Origin: Ruthenibacterium sp.
GTDB lineage: Bacteria > Bacillota > Clostridia > Oscillospirales > Ruminococcaceae
Assembly (NCBI GenBank): GCA_020025255.1
Contig: JAHHSK010000010.1
Location: 1 to 39,186 of the forward strand
DNA: 39,186 bases
Direction: 5' to 3'
Made by a program: the position numbers and the translations under genes. Every line of letters starts with the position of its first letter. Positions within the stretch are counted from its first letter, which is position 1. Below the pieces are notes generated by a model, which searched no databases, was not told where the DNA came from, and saw only the letters and a program-made list of their open reading frames with translations. Below, one piece after another: positions 32,874 to 39,186 of the stretch.

Positions 32874-34661
32874 TCAGCCGTTATCCTGCACCTGCATAAG
32901 CGGCACATAATATTTCTGCTTATTCTGTTCCAGCTTTCGGTTAAAATCCGGTGCCAGCCCCGCATGCATGTTGCGGCGGAATTCATGGGCATCAAAATGC
33001 TCGTCCTCCGCTTCGCGCCCGATGATGCGTGCGGCAATATTGGAACAGTGATCGGAAACTCGTTCCAGATTCGTCAGGATTTCCAGGAAAATAATCCCGC
33101 TTTCAATGGCACATACGCCATCCTTCAAGCGGCGGATATGGCTTTCCCGCAGCACTTCGATCATCAGATCGATCGTCTCCTCCAGAGGCTCTACCTCTGC
33201 GGCACGATCCAAGCTGTCGCTATGGAACGCATCCAGCGTGATATCCATGATCTCCTTCACCGCGCTGTCCACCAGCGCCAGCTCTTTCTTTGCGCGCGCA
33301 GAAAATTCGATCTCTTTGTCGAACAGCTCACCGCTGCGATCGACCACATTGATCGCATAATCACCGATGCGCTCATATTCGATCACAAAATTGAGCAGTT
33401 CGGTCACAGTGTAGCTTTCACCGTCGGAAAGCTCATGATCCGTCAGCCGCACCAGATAGTTATTGATGTTGACTTCCATTTTATCGATCAGGCTTTCGCG
33501 CTTATGGATGCGGGCAATGCATTCGGCATCATGCGAATACAAAACGGGGATCGCCTCGCCGTAATTGGCGCGTGCATTGCGTGCCATGGTTTCCACCGCG
33601 CTGCGCGCCTGCTGAAGCGCGACCGTCGGCGATTTGAACAGCAGCTCGTCCAGAATGGGTGCTTCGATTTCCGGTTCCGGCTTGTCGTCTTCCTTCACCG
33701 AATGCTCTGCAAGCCATGCCAGTGCCTTGGTAAACGGCAGGAAAAGCACCGTGACCACCACATTGAACAGCGTATGGAAGTTTGCGATATCGCCCATGTT
33801 CATTGTGGTATTCCACCACGAAAAGTCAAATACCGCCTTGCAGCCATAGATCGCCGCCATGAACACGACCGTACCGATCAGGTTGAAATAAACGTGCACC
33901 ATGGCACTGCGCTTTGCCGCCTTGGATGTGCCGATCGCAGCAAGCAGGGATGTGGAGGTTGTGCCGATATTCTGCCCCAGAATAATGGGGATCGCACTGC
34001 CCCATGTCACGATGCCGGTGCTGGAAAGCGCCTGCAGTATCCCGATCGAAGCCGACGAGCTCTGCACGGCAATCGTAACGACCGTGCCGGCCAAAACGCC
34101 CAAAACCGGGTTTTGCAGCTTCGAGAACATCTCAGCAAACAGCGGGGAATCCTTCAGCCCGCTGACAGACTGCGTCATCATGTTCATACCGATGAACAGC
34201 AAGCCAAAGCCCATAAGGATCTGGCCGATATTGCGCTTGCGCGGTGATTTGATGAACACAAAAAACACTGCGCCGGCAAAAGCCAGGATCGGCGCAAAGG
34301 TGCTGGGCTTGAGCAGATTCATAAAAAGGCTGCCGCCCGATATATCCGAAAGACGGATGATCTGTCCGGTGATCGTTGTGCCGATGTTGGCGCCCATGAT
34401 GATGCCGATCGCCTGCGAAAGCTGCATGATGCCGGAATTCACAAGGCCGACGACGATCACCGTCGTGCCGGAGCTGGACTGGATCAGTGCAGTAATCACT
34501 GCGCCGAGTGCCACAGCCTTCCATGTGGAAGAAGTAAGCTTTTGCAGGATGCCTTCCATTCTGCCGCCTGCAAACTTTTCAAGGCCGGTGCCCATGATCG
34601 ACATACCGTACAGGAAAAGCGCCAGCCCTCCCGCAAGGTTGATTGCGTTGTAAATGGTCAT
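32874..34661 (-). CDS. Na+/phosphate symporter with PhoU-like C-terminal domain
   Basis: A 595-residue Na/Pi-cotransporter II family protein. The membrane half (residues ~5-310) carries the duplicated signature ALIQSSSGTT and IAVQSSSASIG, with MGANIGTTITG and LGQNIGTTSTS after each. The C-terminal half (~345-560) is PhoU-like helical bundles, as in bacterial NptA/YjbB relatives. It takes up or exports phosphate using Na+. GGAGG is four to five bases before the ATG. Its promoter is at 34731-34759. Confidence 0.94.
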   Translation of the reverse strand: MTIYNAINLAGGLALFLYGMSIMGTGLEKFAGGRMEGILQKLTSSTWKAVALGAVITALIQSSSGTTVIVVGLVNSGIMQLSQAIGIIMGANIGTTITGQIIRLSDISGGSLFMNLLKPSTFAPILAFAGAVFFVFIKSPRKRNIGQILMGFGLLFIGMNMMTQSVSGLKDSPLFAEMFSKLQNPVLGVLAGTVVTIAVQSSSASIGILQALSSTGIVTWGSAIPIILGQNIGTTSTSLLAAIGTSKAAKRSAMVHVYFNLIGTVVFMAAIYGCKAVFDFSWWNTTMNMGDIANFHTLFNVVVTVLFLPFTKALAWLAEHSVKEDDKPEPEIEAPILDELLFKSPTVALQQARSAVETMARNARANYGEAIPVLYSHDAECIARIHKRESLIDKMEVNINNYLVRLTDHELSDGESYTVTELLNFVIEYERIGDYAINVVDRSGELFDKEIEFSARAKKELALVDSAVKEIMDITLDAFHSDSLDRAAEVEPLEETIDLMIEVLRESHIRRLKDGVCAIESGIIFLEILTNLERVSDHCSNIAARIIGREAEDEHFDAHEFRRNMHAGLAPDFNRKLEQNKQKYYVPLMQVQDNG

Positions 34662-34730
34662 ATTTCCTCCTGACCTTTCCGCAGCACATCCTCTGCTGCG
34701 GTCATGTTTTGGTAACAGTCCTACTTTTTT

Positions 34731-34759
34731 ATTATACCGACAGCCCCGTATCCACGCAA
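34731..34759 (-). promoter_or_regulatory. promoter of the Na+/phosphate symporter
   Basis: TTGCGT (34754-34759) and TATAAT (34731-34736) on the minus strand with a 17-base gap. A GCAGCA/TGCTGC hairpin (34681-34699) lies in the leader. Confidence 0.7.
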
Positions 34760-34805
34760 TGGAATTTACCTTATTTTACAAAAACTGTACATTTGCGGCA
34801 TCGAA

Positions 34806-35135
34806 TCAGCGCATGCGCTCCACATGCACCACAACGCCGGCCGGTGCGCATGTTGCCTGATCGTTCACGCGGGAAAGCCAGCCGAATTGTTCGCACACAT
34901 GATCGGGACATTCACTGTTCACAAACCGGATGCTCCCGTTGGCAATTTCAAGGTGCACCGGGATCTTGCCTTCCAAATCATAGTTCCCGTCCTGCGCAAG
35001 GGAAAGAACGACCGGTTCCTGCCCCGGGATATCCACAACTGCTGCGGTTCCGGGCTTGCCGCCCAAGGTCGACCACAGCGAAAATCCGATTACGGCAAGC
35101 AGGATGCAGGCGATAAATATAATGTTTTTTTTCAT
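34806..35135 (-). CDS. NusG domain II-containing exported/membrane protein
   Basis: A 109-residue protein with an N-terminal signal-anchor helix (IIFIACILLAVIGFSLW) and one NusG domain II (DUF1312) outside the membrane. The family pattern is clear: VNSECPDHVCEQFGWL followed by ATCAPAGVVVHVERM, with three conserved Cys. Such proteins are often found near flavin and quinone electron-transfer genes in Firmicutes; here it is alone. An AAGGAG site precedes the ATG. No activity is known. Confidence 0.88.
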   Translation of the reverse strand: MKKNIIFIACILLAVIGFSLWSTLGGKPGTAAVVDIPGQEPVVLSLAQDGNYDLEGKIPVHLEIANGSIRFVNSECPDHVCEQFGWLSRVNDQATCAPAGVVVHVERMR

Positions 35136-35153
35136 TGTTTTCTCCTTTACAGC

Positions 35154-35181
35154 TTGAGTTGTCTTATTCTTATACTATAAT
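35154..35181 (+). promoter_or_regulatory. promoter of the PepV-like dipeptidase gene
   Basis: TTGAGT (35154-35159) and TATAAT (35176-35181) are 16 bases apart, 32 bases before the start. A minus-strand promoter for the NusG-II gene (TTGCAT-17-TAGTAT) seems to overlap it. Confidence 0.6.
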
Positions 35182-35212
35182 AAAGATATCAACTATGCAA
35201 GGAGATTTGTTT

Positions 35213-36610
35213 ATGTGCAAAAAACTTCTTCTCAATGACATCGATACCTTTATCGATCAAAACAGGGAAAACGTCCTGCGCGATTTGAAAGCGCTTGTGG
35301 ACATCAACAGTGTGGAAGGCACCCCCGAACCGGGCGCACCGTTCGGTGCGGGGCCGAAAAAAGCACTGGATACCGCCCTTGCCATTGCCGACAGCATGGG
35401 GCTTGAAACCTGCTGCTGCGAGGGATATATGGGCTATGCGCAGATTCCCGGCGAAAGCGAAAAGCAGATCGCCACGATCGCGCATGTGGATGTGGTGCCC
35501 GAAGGCAACGGCTGGGACGGCTGCGCGCCGTTCGACATGGTGCGCCGCGACGGCTGGGTGCTCGGGCGCGGAACGGCCGATGACAAAGGGCCTGCGATCC
35601 TGACGCTGTATGCCGCCAAGTTTTTCAAGCAGCGCGGTGAAAAGCTGCCGTACACCCTGCGCATCCTGCTGGGTGCCAACGAAGAAACCGGCATGGGGGA
35701 TCTGGACTATTATCTGGAACACTATCCCCAGCCTGCATTCTGCTTTACGCCGGACGCGGAATTCCCGGTGTGCTACGGGGAAAAAGGGCTGTTCGGCGGT
35801 GAACTGTCAACCGATGTGATTTCCGGCAATCTGGTGGAATTTTCGGGCGGCGTTGCACACAATGTTGTGCCGGATCGTGCCTATGCCATTGTAAAAGCGG
35901 ATGCGCATGCGCTGACCGATACCGAAAACGTCAAGATCACCGACGAAGGAAACGGCCTGTGCCGCATTTCTGCCTTTGGCCGGGGCGGGCATGCCGCCAT
36001 GCCGGCGGGCACGGTGAATGCGATCGCGCTGGTGATCGATTTCCTGCTGGATAACCACCTTTGCAGCGAAAGCGAAGTGCGCGCGCTGACGATGCTCCGG
36101 CAGCTGCATGCCTCTACGGACGGCAGCAGCATCGGCATCGACGCAAAGGACGATGTATTCGATCCGCTTACCTGCGTTGCGGGCGTCATCTGCCTTAAAG
36201 ACGGCAGGCTGCACCAGAGCATCGATATCCGTTATCCCACCAGCACCGATGATGCGGCCCTGACTGCAAAGCTTTGCGCGCTGGCGCAGCAGGCAGGCGG
36301 CAGCTTCACGACGACCTCGGTTGCAAAGCCGTTCTATATCGACCCCGAAACGCCGGTCATCCGCACGCTGATCGACACTTACAATGAAGTGACCGGCAAA
36401 GACGCAAAGCCGTTTACCATGGGCGGCGGCACCTATGCGCGCCACTTTGCAAATGCGGTCAGCTTCGGCATGGAAGAACCGGGCGAGCCGACGCCGGAAT
36501 GGGTCGGCACCATGCACGGCCCGAACGAGGGCGTCAGCGAGGAGCTTCTGTTCCGTTCGCTCAAAATCTATATCCTTGCGATCGATCGGCTGATGAAGCT
36601 TGATTTCTGA
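35213..36610 (+). CDS. pepV: M20-family dipeptidase, PepV-like
   Basis: A 465-residue zinc dipeptidase of the M20 family. Metal and catalytic landmarks are IAHVDVVPEG, RGTADDKGPAI, ANEETGMGD, FTPDAEFPV and the last His in TMHGPNEGV; FGRGGHAAMP lies in the lid domain. PepV releases N-terminal amino acids from dipeptides in the cytosol. An ATG at 35195 is also in frame, but the AAGGAG at 35199-35204 points to 35213. The first gene to the right of a divergent promoter pair; monocistronic. Confidence 0.93.
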   Translation: MCKKLLLNDIDTFIDQNRENVLRDLKALVDINSVEGTPEPGAPFGAGPKKALDTALAIADSMGLETCCCEGYMGYAQIPGESEKQIATIAHVDVVPEGNGWDGCAPFDMVRRDGWVLGRGTADDKGPAILTLYAAKFFKQRGEKLPYTLRILLGANEETGMGDLDYYLEHYPQPAFCFTPDAEFPVCYGEKGLFGGELSTDVISGNLVEFSGGVAHNVVPDRAYAIVKADAHALTDTENVKITDEGNGLCRISAFGRGGHAAMPAGTVNAIALVIDFLLDNHLCSESEVRALTMLRQLHASTDGSSIGIDAKDDVFDPLTCVAGVICLKDGRLHQSIDIRYPTSTDDAALTAKLCALAQQAGGSFTTTSVAKPFYIDPETPVIRTLIDTYNEVTGKDAKPFTMGGGTYARHFANAVSFGMEEPGEPTPEWVGTMHGPNEGVSEELLFRSLKIYILAIDRLMKLDF

Positions 36611-36618
36611 TTTTTCTT

Positions 36619-36646
36619 GCGCAGGGCTGCTTTTTCAGCCCTGCGC
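36619..36646. terminator. first hairpin between pepV and the glycosyltransferase
   Basis: An 11-bp stem, GCGCAGGGCTG and its complement, around TTTTTC-rich loop, 9 bases past the pepV stop. Confidence 0.7.
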
Positions 36647-36648
36647 CC

Positions 36649-36695
36649 AAAACGGCACGCCGCAGGCAAAAAACGCTGCGGCGTGCCGTTTTTTT
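36649..36695. terminator. second, stronger hairpin with T run
   Basis: A 17-bp stem (AAAACGGCACGCCGCAG and its complement) followed by T on the plus strand and by T on the minus strand. It ends pepV and, from the other side, the glycosyltransferase gene. Confidence 0.88.
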
Positions 36696-36703
36696 CGATC
36701 TGG

Positions 36704-39070
36704 CTATTCTTTTTTGCGCAAAAGCCTTTTCAGCCGATGCGGGATCGAAAGCAGCGCGGTTCCCAGACGATACGAAGCACTGGCCCGCAGTTCTTCGATC
36801 GTATCGTTCAGCGCGTTGCACTGGCGGCGGTAATAGGCCGCATCCTCATCCTCCGTCACGCCGCCTGCGCGCAGACGGAAGCCCTGCGCTGTATATTCGT
36901 TCACAAGCGCGATCGCGGTTTCCAGCGGCGGGCGGGTGCACAGCAAAGGCTGCGCCGGCACAGGTGCCAGAGCCGCACGGAATATCGCATCCCAGTGCGC
37001 CGCCATATCCTGCCCGAAGGCCTGCTGCGCGCTTTGGCGTGCCTGCCGCCCCATGCATCGGCGCAGTGCTTCATCCGAAAGCAGCTGCACCACGGCATCC
37101 GCCGCGCCCTGCACGTCATTTTGGGGCACGACGAACATGCCTTTTCCTTCGCGGATAAAATCGGAGTTCGGCAGCTCGTACGTCACAAGCGGCAGCCCGC
37201 AGATGCGCCCTTCGCTGATCGCAAGGCTCTGTCCTTCAAAGCGGCTGGTGCAGATCTGCACGGCGGCCTGTGCGTAAAGCGGCTGCATCTGCTTGTGGTA
37301 GCCCGCAAATTCCACACAGCCCTCCAAATGCTTTTGCTTTGCGGCGCTTTGCACCTGCGCTTCGTATTCTTCATCATCGGCCGCACCCGCGATCACCAGC
37401 TTCGCCTGCGGCTCTTTTTCGTGCACAAGCTCCATGATGCGCAGCAGATCGAGCATCTGTTTTTCCGGGGAAATACGCCCGACAAACAAGATGTTTTTCC
37501 CGCAAAGCGGTGATTCGGGCACGGAAAGCGTAAGCCCGGCGGGGTTCATCGTGCGCATGCAGCGCAGCCCGCAGCTTTTCCACCACGCTTCATCCGTTTC
37601 GGAAAGCGCGACCACCAGATCCGCCAGACGATAATAGCGCGAAAGCCGGGCATTCTGGTATGCATACGTCATGTTCGTATTGATGTAGTTGACGCAGAAC
37701 AGCCCGTGCGTGTGCATCACAAGCGGCACGCCCAGCATGCGGAACGTTATGGCATCCGGCAGCATCATCACAGGGTCCTGCCAGGCGTGGTACACCATGA
37801 TATCCACGCGGTACTGCGCAAGATACTGTTCCCACAAAGCAAAGCGCGCTTCAAACGCGGCAAGGCTTTTTTCCGTTATGGTCGGGATCACGATGCGCTC
37901 CACGCCTGCATCCAGCGGGTAATCCGTCTGCTGCGGCGCTTCCCCCGTGAAGGCTGCGACGCGGTATCCGTGCTGCGCCCACACACCGCAAAGCCGGCAC
38001 ATCACATTTTCAATGCCGCCGCTGCGCATGCGGTGGTAAAACGTGCCCACCGTCTTTACCTGCGTTTTTCTTTCTTTCATCGGGCGAAGCTGCACGCACG
38101 CTTCGGCAAGCTCGGCCGGATCGGCCGCTCTGCGTTCATACACCACATGGAACAGCGCGGCAAAAAAGGTGTTTTTCGGGCAGTATGCCAGCGCCCGTTC
38201 CAGAAAATACTCCCGATCCTGCGGCGCGCAGCTGTGCAGGAAATTCACTGCGATATCCCCCAGCCACGCTTCGCGCATCTGCTCCAAAAGCGGCGCACAT
38301 TCCTGCTGTGCGCCGTGCTGCTGCGTCCAGTGCAGCAGATATTCATAGATCGAATACATTTTTGCAACGGCTTCGATCTTGCCGCGGGAAAGCGCCGCGG
38401 TTGTGGAAATGCCCGTCCCGATGCGGTACCGGTACAGCTTTTCCGGCACATACGCGTAGGAATGGGAAAAATAAAACGCCAGATACGAAAACATCCAGTC
38501 CTCTGCCATATTGAAGTATCCGTCCGGCAGATTTTCGTTCGCCTTTTCCACGATTTCCCGCTTGTAGATCTTATCCCACATGCTGCGGGAAACGGCGCGT
38601 ATCGGCTTTTCCCCCGCAAGGCCGAAGGGCGATTTTGTGCGCAGGGCTTCGGTGTACTGCCCGACCGGGCTTTGCGGTTCATTCGGCACGCTGCCGTCCT
38701 GCGCCACACACGTCACCCCGAATGCCAAAAGATCCGTATCCTGCCGGCAGATCGCCTGATATGCCGTTTCGCAGGCATCCGGCACAAGCAGGTCGTCACT
38801 GTCCATAAACAGGATGTAACGGCCTGTACTGTGTGCAAAGCCGGTTTTTCTTGCCTGCATCACGCTTTTATTTTCCGTGTGGCGTATGGATCGGATGCGC
38901 GCATCGCGCTGTGCCGCCTGCCGGATGATGCTTTGCGTTGCATCGTGGGAAGCATCGTCCACCACGATGATCTCGATATCCGGCATCGTCTGCGCCGATG
39001 CGCTGGCAAGGCACTGCGCCAGGTATTTTTCACTGTTGTATGCCGGTATGATGATACTGATTTCTGCCAT
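36704..39070 (-). CDS. two-domain glycosyltransferase (GT2 + GT4 fusion)
   Basis: A 788-residue cytoplasmic enzyme with two glycosyltransferase domains. Residues 1-~240 are GT-A, family 2: ISIIIPAYNSEKYL, IIVVDDASHDAT and the metal-binding DSDD in ILFMDSDDLLVP. Residues ~340-700 are GT-B, family 4: SGGIENVM, NILFVGRISPEKQMLDLL and EGQSLAISEGRICGLPLV with the EX7E pair. The last ~60 residues contain SYRLGTALLSIPHRLKRLL, a basic amphipathic ending seen in wall-polysaccharide glycosyltransferases and likely to touch the membrane. It probably adds two successive sugars to a surface polymer or wall glycan. Other polysaccharide genes may lie to the right of the window. Confidence 0.9.
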   Translation of the reverse strand: MAEISIIIPAYNSEKYLAQCLASASAQTMPDIEIIVVDDASHDATQSIIRQAAQRDARIRSIRHTENKSVMQARKTGFAHSTGRYILFMDSDDLLVPDACETAYQAICRQDTDLLAFGVTCVAQDGSVPNEPQSPVGQYTEALRTKSPFGLAGEKPIRAVSRSMWDKIYKREIVEKANENLPDGYFNMAEDWMFSYLAFYFSHSYAYVPEKLYRYRIGTGISTTAALSRGKIEAVAKMYSIYEYLLHWTQQHGAQQECAPLLEQMREAWLGDIAVNFLHSCAPQDREYFLERALAYCPKNTFFAALFHVVYERRAADPAELAEACVQLRPMKERKTQVKTVGTFYHRMRSGGIENVMCRLCGVWAQHGYRVAAFTGEAPQQTDYPLDAGVERIVIPTITEKSLAAFEARFALWEQYLAQYRVDIMVYHAWQDPVMMLPDAITFRMLGVPLVMHTHGLFCVNYINTNMTYAYQNARLSRYYRLADLVVALSETDEAWWKSCGLRCMRTMNPAGLTLSVPESPLCGKNILFVGRISPEKQMLDLLRIMELVHEKEPQAKLVIAGAADDEEYEAQVQSAAKQKHLEGCVEFAGYHKQMQPLYAQAAVQICTSRFEGQSLAISEGRICGLPLVTYELPNSDFIREGKGMFVVPQNDVQGAADAVVQLLSDEALRRCMGRQARQSAQQAFGQDMAAHWDAIFRAALAPVPAQPLLCTRPPLETAIALVNEYTAQGFRLRAGGVTEDEDAAYYRRQCNALNDTIEELRASASYRLGTALLSIPHRLKRLLRKKE

Positions 39071-39104
39071 AGGTGCACCCCCGCGATCGGTTTATTGCTG
39101 CTTT

Positions 39105-39133
39105 ATTATAGCATTGTTCCTGCCGCGGCACAA
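39105..39133 (-). promoter_or_regulatory. promoter of the GT2-GT4 gene
   Basis: TTGTGC (39128-39133) and TATAAT (39105-39110) on the minus strand, 17 bases apart, 35 bases before the start codon. Confidence 0.7.
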
Positions 39134-39135
39134 CA

Positions 39136-39161
39136 AAAGGGCGCAGTTTCCTGCGCCCTTT
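39136..39161 (-). terminator. terminator of a gene to the right of the window
   Basis: An 11-bp stem, AAAGGGCGCAG and its complement, 4-base loop, then TTTTGTTG on the minus strand. It ends a minus-strand gene outside the window just before the glycosyltransferase promoter. Confidence 0.65.
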
Positions 39162-39186
39162 GCTTGCAGATAAATCCCAATTCGGA

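Noticed and set aside
32328..34247. 639-codon plus-strand open frame
   Set aside because: Antisense to the Na+/phosphate symporter and XRE regulator; no ribosome site or domain.
1..39186. CRISPR arrays, IS elements, prophage, rRNA or tRNA genes
   Set aside because: I found no regularly spaced repeats, transposase or integrase motifs, or cloverleaf/rRNA-like sequences; a tRNA or repeat search would settle it.

Overview
The window looks like a chromosomal segment of a moderately GC-rich, Gram-positive anaerobe of the Clostridia, most like the Oscillospirales/Ruminococcaceae. This is an inference from gene content: a complete Rnf operon, a T-box leader, PepV and NusG-II proteins, and strong GGAGG ribosome sites with frequent GTG and TTG starts. 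I see no phage, IS element, CRISPR array, rRNA or tRNA gene. The sequence is densely coding, with hairpin terminators between most convergent genes.

Layout. Positions 1-2260 hold the start of a SARP/BTAD-type regulator running off the left edge, and a membrane-anchored HtrA protease. Positions 2409-6283 (minus) are one likely operon: rpe, then three Rnf/Nqr-like membrane subunits (D, E, A types), then a GNAT-methyltransferase fusion resembling MnmM/YtqB. Positions 6562-10433 (plus) carry a D-aspartate ligase, an aspartate racemase and a glutamine-dependent asparagine synthase, which together read as a peptidoglycan cross-bridge cluster (D-Asp made, attached, amidated). metG and tatD follow. 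Then come a MATE exporter (minus) and a metNIQ methionine importer behind a T-box leader (17617-17913). Positions 18062-19798 hold MYG1-like, GIY-YIG and YcxB-like genes. A multidomain cell-wall amidase, a CNNM/CorC-type protein, a small membrane-protein locus, a HAD phosphatase and trmB follow.

Positions 26410-31298 (minus) are a complete rnfCDGEAB operon for ferredoxin:NAD+ oxidoreduction coupled to ion pumping. To its right are a 185-aa protein and a 45-aa membrane peptide of unknown function, a Na+/phosphate symporter with a downstream XRE regulator, a NusG-II domain protein, a PepV-like dipeptidase and a fused GT2-GT4 glycosyltransferase.

The most unusual item is the D-E-A Rnf-like trio at 3340-5590. 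Compared residue by residue with the complete Rnf in the same window, it has lost all four cysteines expected to hold the intramembrane [2Fe-2S] cluster (T27 and T123 in the A-type, A38 and P122 in the E-type). Its D-type subunit also has Val in place of the flavinylated Thr. It has no B, C or G subunit nearby. It is therefore unlikely to be an ordinary electron-transfer complex and is a good candidate for an undescribed membrane system. Other notable items are the D-Asx wall cluster, the GNAT-MnmM fusion, a cysteine-rich tail on RnfE, and repeated TTTTCACA octamers before htrA.
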